Of a stretch of 64,000 nucleotides of DNA, positions 9,378-18,323 are shown one piece after another (the stretch's first letter is position 1; each line of letters begins with the position of its first letter). The notes beneath the pieces are model-generated. The model did no database searches, was not told the DNA's origin, and worked only from the letters and a program-made list of their open reading frames with translations. The translations under genes and the position numbers were made by a program. The stretch is from Vibrio penaeicida (GTDB lineage Bacteria; Pseudomonadota; Gammaproteobacteria; Enterobacterales; Vibrionaceae), in contig NZ_BFAQ01000012.1 of assembly GCF_002933855.1 (NCBI RefSeq), positions 118,245 through 182,244 of the forward strand, read 5' to 3'.

Positions 9378-10139
9378 ATGGTGTTAGATACCTTTAACCT
9401 GAAAGGAAAAGTTGCCCTAGTCACTGGCTGTAATACAGGTTTAGGACAAGGTATGGCAGTTGCACTGGCTCAAGCAGGCTGCGATATTGTTGGCGTTAAT
9501 TATTCCGATCCCGAGAATACTCCAGCATTGGTCGAAGCGACAGGGCAAAAATTCTATTCAATTATTGCCGATCTAAGTAACAGCGGCGTAATTACGCAAG
9601 TTGTGGATAAAGCCATTAGTATGGCAGGTCGGATTGATGTACTGGTGAACAACGCCGGTATTATTCGTCGAAATGACGCGATAGATTTCACTGAAGCTGA
9701 TTGGGATGACGTGATGAACCTGAACATCAAGAGCGTTTTCTTTATGTCGCAAGCCGTTGCCAAACAATTTATAACGCAGGGAGAGGGAGGTAAGATTATC
9801 AACATTGCGTCTATGCTTTCTTTCCAAGGGGGGATTCGTGTTCCTTCTTACACGGCTTCAAAAAGTGCGGTAATGGGGGTGACCAAGCTTCTGGCGAATG
9901 AATGGGCATCTCAAGGTATTAACGTTAACGCGATTGCACCGGGTTACATGGCAACCAACAACACGGCGGCATTGCGCGCAGACCAAGATAGAAACCAAGA
10001 AATCTTGGAACGCATTCCAGCCCAACGCTGGGGGCTTCCAAAAGACTTAGCAGGACCCGCTGTGTTTCTTGCGTCACAGGCTTCTGACTACGTAAACGGT
10101 TATACGCTTGCAGTCGATGGTGGCTGGCTAGCGCGATAA
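9378..10139 (+). CDS. kduD: 2-dehydro-3-deoxy-D-gluconate 5-dehydrogenase (SDR)
   Basis: NAD-dependent short-chain dehydrogenase that reduces 2,5-diketo-3-deoxygluconate to 2-keto-3-deoxygluconate, the step after KduI. The 253 residues match KduD. The cofactor motif TGCNTGLGQG is near residue 16, NNAGII near 92, and the catalytic Tyr-Lys pair is in SYTASKSAVMG near 157. The opening FNLKGKVALVTGCNTGLGQG is typical of KduD. An AGGAAGAAG Shine-Dalgarno sits just before the ATG. It is monocistronic, with operator copy 3 upstream. The next enzymes, KDG kinase and aldolase, are not in the window. Confidence 0.94.
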   Translation: MVLDTFNLKGKVALVTGCNTGLGQGMAVALAQAGCDIVGVNYSDPENTPALVEATGQKFYSIIADLSNSGVITQVVDKAISMAGRIDVLVNNAGIIRRNDAIDFTEADWDDVMNLNIKSVFFMSQAVAKQFITQGEGGKIINIASMLSFQGGIRVPSYTASKSAVMGVTKLLANEWASQGINVNAIAPGYMATNNTAALRADQDRNQEILERIPAQRWGLPKDLAGPAVFLASQASDYVNGYTLAVDGGWLAR

Positions 10140-10150
10140 AGAAGATATTA

Positions 10151-10194
10151 GCCAGAGCACTTACGTTCAAAAGAACCTAGGCGCTCTGGCTTTC
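10151..10194 (+). terminator. Possible terminator between kduD and the convergent sugar operon
   Basis: Eight-base perfect stem GCCAGAGC/GCTCTGGC with a 24-base loop that itself contains an AGGTTC/GAAC-type inner pairing, followed by TTTCG. It overlaps the 3' end of the convergent epimerase gene. The short T-run makes it a moderate call. Confidence 0.45.
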
Positions 10195-11064
10195 GTCCGC
10201 AATGCATTGAATGCTCATCACGGCGCTCATTTTTTCCCCTTTGGCGAGGCTGACCAGACCCGGCTTTTGAGGAAGATTGAACGCATCAACAGGGTGACTC
10301 ACGGGTTCTAAACAGAAAAACTCAGCTTCACTGTCTGGAGAATAGATAATCAAGTAGGACAGCAATTCTGTTCCTTTTACGTGAATGGTGAGGTTGTCTT
10401 CAGGCTGAGTAATTGATGCCGTCCCTGCCCATTTGAAGTAGGCGTTATTGATCCAATCATTGGGTAAGCTCCTTGGGGAAGCGAAGTTCCAACTCGGATT
10501 ATCAAACACACAAAGAAGTGTTGTGGGGAGGTGTTGGTGGTCTTCTAGCCACACGCCTTGAGAATCAAATTGAACTTGCGTGTTTTTATGGCGGTAGAAC
10601 CAAGGGTGAAAACCCAACCCGAAGGGTAACGTAGTATCACTGGTGTTGGTCACGGTCAGTTTGCAATGAAGCGTATTGCCTCCCAACGTGTATTCAAGTT
10701 CTGCGTTATACCGAAAAGGTGAACATAACGCCTCAAGCAATTGATAAGTAATATGTGAATCAGACTGATCTTTTATGTTCCACTGAGATTGCCACGCGTT
10801 ACCATGAATAGGGAATGCCTCGGCATCAACATTTCGTTTCATGCTGTGGCGAACACCATCGTAGCTAAAACCACCCGTCGAAATTCGATTTGAGAAAGGC
10901 GCAAGTACATACATTCCCGTGGGGTTAATTTTTCCACTTTGTGGTTGATTGGAATAAAGAAAGGGAACCCACTTGTCGTTCACTTTAACAAACGCCTGAG
11001 TAATCGCTGCGCCTTGGTTTGCTAAAAAGCCTAATTTCAGAAATTCGTTTTCCAAGTGCTCCAT
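10177..11064 (-). CDS. Aldose 1-epimerase (galactose mutarotase family)
   Basis: Interconverts alpha and beta anomers of an aldose. About 295 residues in a beta-sandwich family. Catalytic and binding motifs seen are FPIHGNAWQS (near residue 92), GLGFHPWFYR (near 155, catalytic His) and CLEPVSHPVDAF (near 262, catalytic Glu). The SDR gene ahead ends in TAATG, so the ATG at 11064 is translationally coupled and preferred over one three codons upstream. It is the last gene of the GntR-led operon. The exact sugar is not determinable, but a mutarotase beside an aldose dehydrogenase and a sugar-acid dehydratase fits an oxidative aldose pathway. Confidence 0.85.
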   Translation of the reverse strand: MEHLENEFLKLGFLANQGAAITQAFVKVNDKWVPFLYSNQPQSGKINPTGMYVLAPFSNRISTGGFSYDGVRHSMKRNVDAEAFPIHGNAWQSQWNIKDQSDSHITYQLLEALCSPFRYNAELEYTLGGNTLHCKLTVTNTSDTTLPFGLGFHPWFYRHKNTQVQFDSQGVWLEDHQHLPTTLLCVFDNPSWNFASPRSLPNDWINNAYFKWAGTASITQPEDNLTIHVKGTELLSYLIIYSPDSEAEFFCLEPVSHPVDAFNLPQKPGLVSLAKGEKMSAVMSIQCIADESQSA

Positions 11065-11801
11065 TAAGACCATCCACCATCTATGCCAATATTTTGCCCC
11101 GTCACCATACTAGCGCAGTCGGAACACAAAAAAGCGACCAAATGTGCGACAGATTCAGGATGGATGCGAACTTTTAAACATTGTCTGTCTAATACCCAGT
11201 CGCTGTATTCTTGAGCTTTGTGCCCAAATACCCGAGCTTCCGCTTCTGAAACGATTGCCCCAGGGGCGATGGCGTTAACGGTAATGCCGAATTCCCCTAA
11301 CTCACGAGCAAGGGATTTGGTTAAACCTAACAACGCGCCTTTTGATGCAACATAAGGCACATAGCCTTCAACCTGTCCGTTCAAGGTAATGGACGTGAAA
11401 TTGATGATTCTTCCCCAACGGTTGGACTTCATATGAGGGACTACGCAGGAGAGCAAAGCAAAAACTGCGGATGAATTAACTCGAATTTGGCTTTCATATT
11501 CTTCCAGAGAAAATTCTTCAAACGGACGGTTGATGATCAAAGCCGCATTGTTGATTAGGATATCGACGCCACATTGCTTGGCTATGTAACTAGATACGAT
11601 TTGCTGGGATTCCTGCAGTTGGCTTAAGTCGCAGGGGATGAGTGTTACATCTGGATTTTCTAAAGGGTGGGCATCGACAAGTTCTGGTAAATCGAGAGCC
11701 AATACATGAGCCCCTAATTCTGTGAGCTGCTTGACCTGAGCTTGCCCAAGTGTTCCTAAAGCGCCTGTCAGTAAAACGCGTTTTCCTTGTAATGAAATCA
11801 T
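11064..11801 (-). CDS. SDR-family oxidoreductase, probable aldose dehydrogenase
   Basis: Classical short-chain dehydrogenase of 245 residues. It has TGALGTLGQ for NAD(P) near residue 12, NNAALI near 85 and the catalytic Tyr-Lys in YVASKGALLG near 150, with a C-terminal NIGIDGGWS typical of sugar-active SDRs. The context (ABC sugar importer, mutarotase, enolase-superfamily dehydratase) suggests oxidation of the imported aldose to its lactone, but this is inference. A TAATG junction couples it to the epimerase. A GGAGG-type Shine-Dalgarno precedes the ATG (the plus strand reads CATGTTTCCTCC). It is not KduD, which is a separate gene at 9.4 kb. Confidence 0.82.
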   Translation of the reverse strand: MISLQGKRVLLTGALGTLGQAQVKQLTELGAHVLALDLPELVDAHPLENPDVTLIPCDLSQLQESQQIVSSYIAKQCGVDILINNAALIINRPFEEFSLEEYESQIRVNSSAVFALLSCVVPHMKSNRWGRIINFTSITLNGQVEGYVPYVASKGALLGLTKSLARELGEFGITVNAIAPGAIVSEAEARVFGHKAQEYSDWVLDRQCLKVRIHPESVAHLVAFLCSDCASMVTGQNIGIDGGWS

Positions 11802-11853
11802 GTTTCCTCCTTACTATCAGTCTTAGCTAGGCAACAGACCCAAGAAAGCTGGG

Positions 11854-12585
11854 TTATAGCACCGACTGAACTTCGTCTATATTGGTGTCTTCCACTCGTT
11901 TATCCAGCACGATTTCCCCACGTGCCATGGCGACAATTCGGTCGCAACAGGCAAACACGTGATGCATGTTATGGCTGATGAAAATACTGGTGATGGATTG
12001 GTGTTTGAGCCCAGAGACAAAGTCGATAACCTTATTGGTTTCTTTTACCGAAAGGTGATTGGTGGGTTCGTCCAGAATCATCACTTTGGACTTAAAATGC
12101 ATGGCTCTGGCAATTGCGACGCCTTGCCTTTGCCCACCGGATAACTCTCCAACCAAGGCATCGGGTGACCTCAAATGCAAATCGACATCGGCAATGGCTT
12201 TCACGCTTTCGGTGCGCATTTTCTCCTGATCGAGAATACCAAAGCGCCCAACGGCGAACTTAAGCGGTTCCCGCCCTATGAATATGTTTCTAGCGATGCT
12301 CATGGTGGGCACCATGGAGTTGTATTGGTAGATGGTTTCTATACCTTTATCCATCGCATCTTTGGGTTTTCGAAGCGCAAGAGGGCGCTGATCCATATAC
12401 AATTCGCCTTCATCAGGCACTTGAGTGCCCGATAAGATGTTGATCAACGTCGATTTTCCTGCCCCGTTGTCGCCGACCAAGCCGACGGCTTCATTGGAAA
12501 AGATATCCAAGCTCACACCACGTAAAGCGTGGACACCGGAATACCATTTATGGAGGTTTTTGCACTCTAAAATGACGGGCTGCAT
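11854..12585 (-). CDS. Sugar ABC transporter ATP-binding protein (single nucleotide-binding domain)
   Basis: ATPase for the sugar importer encoded by the next two genes. Walker A is GDNGAGKSTL near residue 39, the signature is LSGGQRQGVAIARA near 145, Walker B is VMILDEPTNHLS near 167 and the switch His is in FISHNMHH near 200. At 243 residues it has one domain, unlike the two-domain RbsA/MglA ATPases of about 500 residues. It matches the FrcA-like branch that forms a homodimer. Only one base separates its start from the permease stop, so they are co-translated. Confidence 0.9.
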   Translation of the reverse strand: MQPVILECKNLHKWYSGVHALRGVSLDIFSNEAVGLVGDNGAGKSTLINILSGTQVPDEGELYMDQRPLALRKPKDAMDKGIETIYQYNSMVPTMSIARNIFIGREPLKFAVGRFGILDQEKMRTESVKAIADVDLHLRSPDALVGELSGGQRQGVAIARAMHFKSKVMILDEPTNHLSVKETNKVIDFVSGLKHQSITSIFISHNMHHVFACCDRIVAMARGEIVLDKRVEDTNIDEVQSVL

Positions 12586-12586
12586 G

Positions 12587-13567
12587 TTATAACTCCACCT
12601 TCATTGATTTAGCGCGCTTTCGTAACCAAGCGTTGAGTACAACAGCAATAATGGTGAGCAAGCCAATCGCCATTTTGAACCAGTTGGCATCGACTCGGCT
12701 GAGCACTAAGCCGTTATCAATCACCCGAATCAACACGGCTCCGACTATTCCGCCCAAAATTGTCCCAATGCCACCCGTAAGTGCGGTTCCGCCAATCACT
12801 GCAGCGGCCACGGCTTGCAATTCCATGCCTTCACCGATGGAGGGCAAAGGGGCTCCAAGCCGCATGACTTGTATGCAGCCAGCAAATCCGGCAAGCAGTG
12901 AACATAATACAAAACAGGCGATTTTCACTTTAGCTGTAGGAATCCCCATGGATTGCGCCGCAGGAAGAAAACCGCCAGTAGCGCGAATCCAATTCCCTAG
13001 ATTGGTTCGAGACAGCAGTACGGATACCAATATCGCGATAGCAACGAACCAAAATACCGACATCCTAAAGAAATCGAAGGGACCAACATAATCGGTAAAT
13101 AGCCATTTAGGCAGAACGCCCAAAGGTAATAAGGGAGGAAAACCACCGGAAATCACAATAGTCAGGGAGCGAACCACAAACAGCATACCCAATGTGGCAA
13201 TAAAGCTAGGGATATCGAAGCGAATGGTTAGCAAGCCGTTGATCAGCCCAATCACCATTGCCATCACCAATCCGAGTGGAAAAGCCAAGCTGAACGACCA
13301 ACCTTGCTCTAACAATACCGCCATAAACATCGGCGCAAACGCAAATGTAGAGCCCACGGAGAGGTCAAACTCTCCGCTGATCATTAGCAAGGTAACCCCT
13401 ATGGCGACCAACCCCATTTCTGGCAGTAATCCCAATATGCCTCTGAGGTTTTCGGTATTGAGAAAGGCACCATTTGATCGAACTTCGAACACGATACCAA
13501 GCAGTATGAGAAATACGATCCCAACGAGCTCAGGTTTTTCCATACAGAGCTTTATCAATCTTTTCAT
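12587..13567 (-). CDS. Sugar ABC transporter permease (RbsC/FrcB type)
   Basis: Inner-membrane permease of the carbohydrate uptake transporter 2 class, 326 residues with about eight to ten hydrophobic segments. Family motifs include GEFDLSVGS near residue 65, GLINGLLTIRFDIPSFIATLGM near 107-128 in part, and AAAVIGGTALTGGIGTILGG near 250. It works as a homodimer with the preceding ATPase. It lies between the binding protein and ATPase genes on the same strand. Specificity lies with the binding protein, so the sugar remains open. Confidence 0.92.
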   Translation of the reverse strand: MKRLIKLCMEKPELVGIVFLILLGIVFEVRSNGAFLNTENLRGILGLLPEMGLVAIGVTLLMISGEFDLSVGSTFAFAPMFMAVLLEQGWSFSLAFPLGLVMAMVIGLINGLLTIRFDIPSFIATLGMLFVVRSLTIVISGGFPPLLPLGVLPKWLFTDYVGPFDFFRMSVFWFVAIAILVSVLLSRTNLGNWIRATGGFLPAAQSMGIPTAKVKIACFVLCSLLAGFAGCIQVMRLGAPLPSIGEGMELQAVAAAVIGGTALTGGIGTILGGIVGAVLIRVIDNGLVLSRVDANWFKMAIGLLTIIAVVLNAWLRKRAKSMKVEL

Positions 13568-13610
13568 TGTGATATCCGGTTAGGTTTATGAGCAGTACTC
13601 TGGCGTACTG

Positions 13611-14582
13611 TTAACGCAACCCTTTACGGGCCAAGTCCCATAGCTTTTCAACATCTTCTTTCACAACCAAGCCTTGTCCGGTATCGATGTCGGTCGGTGA
13701 CAAGCCGAAGTTTTTCGCAAGGTAAGCTTGCATCACTGGCATGAATCCTTGCATGTAAGGTTGTTGGTCGACCTGTACTTGGATATATCCTGCTTTCATC
13801 TGTTGAAGCACTTCTGCCACAATATCAAAGCCACCCATTAGAACTTTGCCTGGGGGAACACCTTTATCGGCAAGTGCTTGAGCAACGTACGCATGCCATA
13901 GCCCAGTGTCGAAGTAGACGGTCGTATCTGGATTAGCATTGATGTATGCACCTACGCGTTCCGCCACCACCGCGCCGTCTGTGCCTGTGTCTAACCGAAC
14001 AATGTTGACCTTACGAGACGGGTTAGCCTCTTTGAATTCGTTTAGGAAGTTAAGTACGCCAGCCCCACGTTGCTCCGACCAATTCTGACCCGGAGCAGAT
14101 ATACCAACAACGGCGTGAATAGGCCCTTTTTCAGGGAAAAACTCCGCCATTTTCTTCGCTAGTGAGTAACCTGCTGGGGCAAAACCTTGACCAATAAAGG
14201 CTTGCCTTGCGTTACCACTCGCACCTTCCAAATCGTCCACGTTCGCTGCCATGACGATGGTGCCATTAGCGCGAGCTCGAGCGATGATTTCATCAAACGC
14301 GTTGTTATCCACGATAGAGGTGATGAGAACATCCGGCTTCGCGGCTAATGCTGCAATCATGTTGCCCGCTTGCTGATCAATTGCCCCTTCGGTTTGGGTG
14401 AAAATCATTTGGCATTTCGCATCAATCTTGCCGCAGGCATCATCAAATCCTTTTTTGACGGCTTGCCAGAATGGGTTAGACGCCGAGGAATGGTGAGTAA
14501 ACACAATGTCCAATGGCTTTGACCATGCAGCACTTGCGAGTAGTACCGCGCTTAACGCAATCAGTGTTGTTAGTTTCCTCAT
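13611..14582 (-). CDS. Periplasmic sugar-binding protein of the ABC transporter
   Basis: Solute-binding protein of the RbsB/periplasmic-binding-protein type 1 family, 323 residues. A signal peptide MRKLTTLIALSAVLLASAAW ends near residue 21, before SKPLDIVFTHHSSASNPFW. The two-lobed fold is supported by repeated Rossmann-like segments (PDVLITSIVDNNAFDEII; GKVLMGGFDIVAEVLQQM). Such proteins bind monosaccharides. A GAGGA Shine-Dalgarno lies just before the ATG. It is typically the most abundant product of such operons, and it follows the dehydratase gene by about 70 bases. The ligand is unknown. Confidence 0.9.
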   Translation of the reverse strand: MRKLTTLIALSAVLLASAAWSKPLDIVFTHHSSASNPFWQAVKKGFDDACGKIDAKCQMIFTQTEGAIDQQAGNMIAALAAKPDVLITSIVDNNAFDEIIARARANGTIVMAANVDDLEGASGNARQAFIGQGFAPAGYSLAKKMAEFFPEKGPIHAVVGISAPGQNWSEQRGAGVLNFLNEFKEANPSRKVNIVRLDTGTDGAVVAERVGAYINANPDTTVYFDTGLWHAYVAQALADKGVPPGKVLMGGFDIVAEVLQQMKAGYIQVQVDQQPYMQGFMPVMQAYLAKNFGLSPTDIDTGQGLVVKEDVEKLWDLARKGLR

Positions 14583-14653
14583 TGTGTCCTCCTAGTTGAC
14601 GTTCATTGGGAAACGTTGGGTTACCTTTAGATCAACCGACCTTAAGTAACCTG

Positions 14654-15850
14654 CTACCGTTTGCTGAATCGGCGTGAAACGGTAAACGCCTTATCGAGAT
14701 CGGGATTGAGTTCTATCCCCAAACCGGCTCCCTGCGGCACAGCAATGGTGCCGTTATTGACGGCGGGTAACGCCGTGACTAAATCTTGATACCAAGTGTT
14801 GTAATACGCCCGCACACTCTCTTGAATAAGGGCATTGGGCGCATTGAGTGAAAGGTGAGTCGAGGCCGTTAGCACAACTGGTCCGGTGCAGTCGTGTGGA
14901 GCAATAGGCAAGTGCCAGGTCTCTGCCATGGTGGCAATCTTTTTGGCTTCGGATAAGCCACCACACCAACTGATGTCGAGCATGACGATTCCAGCTACAC
15001 CCGTTTGCAAATAGTCACGAAATGCGGCGCGTCCCCCGAGCGTTTCAGACGCGCATATTGGTGCCTTTGATGCGCTGGCGTAACGTTTTAAATCGTCGAG
15101 ATTTTCCATTTTGATAGGGTCTTCATGCCAGTAGGTATCGAACTCTGCCAGTTCTCGGGCGATTTCCATCGCAGGCAATAACTGCCACATGGAATGAAAC
15201 TCCACCATGATGTCGATTTTGTCGCCCACCGCTTTGCGAATTTTCTCGAACGGGATTAACGCCTGCTTAAGATCGGTTTTGGAGATCGACAGCCCACGAT
15301 TTTTCTCTGCCGCTATATCAAATGGCCAGATCTTCATGGCGGTGATACCATCATCAAGCAGCGATTCTGCCAGCTCGTCTGCCCTGTGCAGAAATCCATT
15401 TAGGTCGTCATATGCATGGCTTTTTCCAGCAAGACCATAGTTTTCAGTTCGTTGCCCTTTGGCTTCTTTCATGTATTCGATACCAGCACAGGTGTTGTAG
15501 GTTCGAATTTCATTTCGGGAAAAACCACCAAGAAGCTGGGCGATGGGCTGGCGTGTTAACTTGCCAAACAAGTCCCAAAGGGCAATGTCAAAAGCGGAAT
15601 TACCGCGCGTTTCGACGCCCGTAGAACGAAAGCCTAAGTAAGTGGAAATAGACTGGTTGAGTCGGTCAATCTGACGAGGATCTTGTCCCAATACCAAGGG
15701 CGCTAACGTCTCATGAACATACGCTTCAACTGCTTTTGCGCCGAAAAACGTTTCCCCCAATCCAATAAGCCCAACATCGGTGTGAACCTGAACCCAAAGC
15801 AGGTTTGGGTGTTCGGCAACAGTGATGGTTTCCAATTGCGTGATTCTCAT
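14654..15850 (-). CDS. Enolase-superfamily (mandelate racemase-like) sugar-acid dehydratase
   Basis: A 398-residue member of the mandelate racemase/muconate lactonising group, which uses Mg2+ to abstract the proton alpha to a carboxylate. The N-terminal capping domain spans about 1-125. The barrel has KIWPFD near residue 188, the metal ligands in IMVEFHS (near 213), YWHEDPI (near 240) and ICASETLGG (near 267), and the general base His in IAPHDCTGPV (near 318). These features suit D-galactonate/gluconate-type dehydratases. The neighbours (aldose dehydrogenase, mutarotase, ABC importer) support dehydration of an aldonate to a 2-keto-3-deoxy acid. The stereochemistry of the substrate is not readable by eye. 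Confidence 0.82.
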   Translation of the reverse strand: MRITQLETITVAEHPNLLWVQVHTDVGLIGLGETFFGAKAVEAYVHETLAPLVLGQDPRQIDRLNQSISTYLGFRSTGVETRGNSAFDIALWDLFGKLTRQPIAQLLGGFSRNEIRTYNTCAGIEYMKEAKGQRTENYGLAGKSHAYDDLNGFLHRADELAESLLDDGITAMKIWPFDIAAEKNRGLSISKTDLKQALIPFEKIRKAVGDKIDIMVEFHSMWQLLPAMEIARELAEFDTYWHEDPIKMENLDDLKRYASASKAPICASETLGGRAAFRDYLQTGVAGIVMLDISWCGGLSEAKKIATMAETWHLPIAPHDCTGPVVLTASTHLSLNAPNALIQESVRAYYNTWYQDLVTALPAVNNGTIAVPQGAGLGIELNPDLDKAFTVSRRFSKR

Positions 15851-15864
15851 GTCGCTCTATATTC

Positions 15865-16572
15865 CTATTGAATGCCCGCTTCCAGCAGCGCTTTAATACT
15901 TTCATCAAAATGAAGCGCCATGTTTTCATTCGCTATTTGTGGGTTACCGCGTTGAATGGCTTCTGCAATGTTTAGATGGACATAGAGCATAAATTCTTGC
16001 TTTTGCGTGGACTCTCGGCTTTTCCACCCTACCGGCCACGTGAGTTTGGTTACACCTTCAAACGCGCCAATGATTAATGCGAAAATGGGATTGCACGATG
16101 CCAACGCGATGTTTTGGTGAAAGGCAATGTCGTGACTCATGATCAATTCAGGTTCATTTTTATGCAGCGTCATCGAGCGTGCATGAAAAAGAATGGTTTC
16201 TGCCTGCTCATCCGTGCGCCTTAACGCGGCTAAGGTGGCCGTTCGCATTTCAATGGTGCGTCTAACGTCGTACACCTGCTGAACGGAAATCTGTTCGGTA
16301 TGAATGCCGTGCTCAATTACAGGGGAAATGGTGGAGTAATCCAACGCCGCTACTTCGGCCCGCTTGCCTGCATTCAGCTTAATCAGGTTTAACGCCGCCA
16401 AAGAGCGAAACGCTTCACGCACTACGGTTCTGGATTTGTTTAGCTCGCGTGCAAAGTAAGATTCGCTGGGTAACTTGTCGCCGGGCGACAAATCCGCCCC
16501 CCTCATAAACGCGGTGATTTCTCCAATCGCTTCGCTCACTAAGCTGCTGTTTGTGCTTTCGATGTAATTCAT
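15865..16572 (-). CDS. GntR-family (FadR/FCD subgroup) transcriptional regulator
   Basis: Likely repressor of the sugar operon. The N-terminal winged helix (residues about 7-75) contains PSESYFARELNKSRTVVREA, the usual GntR recognition helix region. The C-terminal all-helical FCD ligand domain (about 95-230) has metal-site residues in SHDIAFHQNIA and a late His-rich segment. The ATG at 16572 gives the usual N-terminus; a GTG seven codons upstream (16593) is the alternative. It heads the minus-strand operon, ending 14 bases before the dehydratase gene starts. A palindrome of the kind bound by FadR-like proteins sits upstream, so autoregulation is likely. Confidence 0.88.
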   Translation of the reverse strand: MNYIESTNSSLVSEAIGEITAFMRGADLSPGDKLPSESYFARELNKSRTVVREAFRSLAALNLIKLNAGKRAEVAALDYSTISPVIEHGIHTEQISVQQVYDVRRTIEMRTATLAALRRTDEQAETILFHARSMTLHKNEPELIMSHDIAFHQNIALASCNPIFALIIGAFEGVTKLTWPVGWKSRESTQKQEFMLYVHLNIAEAIQRGNPQIANENMALHFDESIKALLEAGIQ

Positions 16573-17132
16573 GGCAATAACGGAAAGTCGCACTCTAAAT
16601 TCTGCAATTCATACGACTACCTTCTGCCAATAAGTAAAAACCTGTCATACAGGTTTGTAGCCAGTTGTGAACTGTTGCTCAGAAATTGTGCAGCGGGAAT
16701 GGATGGAGTTGCTTAATGGTGTAGGTGTTTTGTTGCTTATTTATAAGTAAGATATTCGGTAAATTAGTTTTAACATGGAGTTTTATATAGTGAGTGCTTT
16801 TTCTTTAAATATTAGTGAGTTGTGTAGTGAATTTTTTTCTCTTACTTGCTCCCTACGTACGATACTTCTTCACCAATTACTTCTTTCGTCCACATTTTTA
16901 GGCGCTTTTAGCTTGAAAAATGCTTGAGATCATTGAAAGGTGAATGGGCTGATTAACAATTGCTGTGTAGTGATTTTTAAATTATATCCTTTTTATATAT
17001 ATTTGAACTCATATAGAAATTATTATAATATTGAATAAAGTCAAAGATTTACCACTGGTTGTTATGTGTTTTTGGTTTGGTTTTTTATTTAGAACTGTTT
17101 AGTTCGTCTGCAGTAATATAAAAGGTAAATAG
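16573..17132. other. AT-rich intergenic region with the GntR operator
   Basis: About 560 bases between the divergent gntR gene and the repeat-protein gene. The part next to gntR carries the palindromic operator at 16638-16656. From about 16700 the sequence becomes strongly AT-rich with no credible gene on either strand. The base composition change marks the left edge of a probable acquired islet. Confidence 0.6.
16638..16656. promoter_or_regulatory. Probable operator of the GntR-type regulator
   Basis: AAACCTGTCATACAGGTTT is a perfect inverted repeat with eight-base arms and a three-base centre, about 65 bases upstream of the gntR ATG. Its core TGTCATACA fits the GT-N3-AC form known for FadR-subfamily sites. 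It is the only such palindrome noticed in this region. Confidence 0.7.
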
Positions 17133-18323
17133 ATGAAACAGTCTTTAAGTGTGATAGCACTAGCTATTTCGTATTTTTCAAGTTTTTCAGCATTTTCGGC
17201 ACTCGAAGGAGAGATTGTTTATAATGGAAGGGAATACAAAAATGTTTCTGGTATGTGTAGAGTATTTGGAATAACTGGGCACATATATAATATAGGGAAA
17301 ATTGGCATTGGTTATGGTAGTAGCAAGAAAGAAGTACAGCCAGGTGAATATTTTTCATCAGCAGATTCCGTTCGCACATCTTCGTTTTGCCGAAGCAGCT
17401 ACCCAAGTCGTGAAAAAATATATTTTTCAGGAACATTCGGATTTAATTATTACTTAATGAATAATCCCGATATACAAGTATTAAACTGGTATGATGAGGT
17501 TTATACGCACTGGCAATCGCATGGGATTGATGAAGGTCGCGTAGCAGCTCCAACCTTTGATAGTAAATTTTACTTGAAATATAACCAAGACGTGGCGGCT
17601 TGGGCTGGGTCTAACAATTATCGAAAGGCAATAGAACATTGGGCTAAGTATGGTCTAGATGAAGGCAGAGTTGCTTCAAGTGCTTTTGATGTTAATTTCT
17701 ATTTGCAAAGATATGGTGATCTTATTGGTGCGTTTGGTTCAACTGGTTACCGAAATGCATTTGAGCACTGGAATAGTCATGGCATCTACGAAGGTCGAGT
17801 AAGCTCTCGTACGTTTGACGTAAGTTTTTATCTTAAAAGCTATAGCGATTTGATTAGTGCGTTCGGAGCGGGTAGCTATAAATCTGCATACGAGCACTGG
17901 TTAAGCTATGGAATCAACGAAGGGCGACGAGCTTCTAGAGAATTTGATGCTAAGTATTACTTAAACCAATACTCAGACTTGCGTGCAGCGTTTGGAACTG
18001 ACTATAAAGCGGCGTTGGAACATTGGATTTTGCATGGTATTAAAGAAGGGCGCCGCGGATCTCGAGAATTTAATGTTGCTTATTACTTGAATCGTTACCC
18101 TGATTTACGTTCGGCTTTTGGGACTGACTACAAAGCCGCATTAGATCATTGGATCTTCCATGGTATTAAAGAAGGACGTCGTGGTTCCGAAGACTTTGAT
18201 GCTGTTTATTACTTAAACCGTTACCCAGACTTGCGTGCTGCTTTTGGAACTGACTATAAATCTGCATTGGATCATTGGATTCAACACGGTATTCATGAAC
18301 GTCGTGATGGCGCGGCTGATTAA
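17133..18323 (+). CDS. Secreted protein with seven tandem ~42-residue repeats
   Basis: Unknown function. The 396 residues start with a signal peptide (MKQSLSVIALAISYFSSFSA, cleavage near residue 22). A unique domain of about 80 residues with a Cys pair follows, then seven repeats from about residue 103 to the end. The repeat pattern is FDxxYYLNRYPDLRAAFG, a 2-3 residue step, YKxALDHWIxHGIKEGRR, then a short link. Repeats 1-4 are diverged (40-43 residues) and repeats 5-7 (42 residues each) are nearly identical, so the array grew recently at the 3' end. Similar DL...HW...HG.EGR repeats occur in some secreted bacterial proteins of unclear role. The gene is AT-rich and stands alone. Confidence 0.75.
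   Translation: MKQSLSVIALAISYFSSFSAFSALEGEIVYNGREYKNVSGMCRVFGITGHIYNIGKIGIGYGSSKKEVQPGEYFSSADSVRTSSFCRSSYPSREKIYFSGTFGFNYYLMNNPDIQVLNWYDEVYTHWQSHGIDEGRVAAPTFDSKFYLKYNQDVAAWAGSNNYRKAIEHWAKYGLDEGRVASSAFDVNFYLQRYGDLIGAFGSTGYRNAFEHWNSHGIYEGRVSSRTFDVSFYLKSYSDLISAFGAGSYKSAYEHWLSYGINEGRRASREFDAKYYLNQYSDLRAAFGTDYKAALEHWILHGIKEGRRGSREFNVAYYLNRYPDLRSAFGTDYKAALDHWIFHGIKEGRRGSEDFDAVYYLNRYPDLRAAFGTDYKSALDHWIQHGIHERRDGAAD
17439..18314 (+). repeat. Tandem coding repeat, seven units of about 120-129 bp
   Basis: Seven in-frame units encode the ~42-residue repeat. The last three units (from about 17941) are very similar also at DNA level, for instance each has a near-identical stretch encoding FGTDYKAAL and a shared HGIKEGRRGS. 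Such arrays can expand or contract by recombination. Confidence 0.75.
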
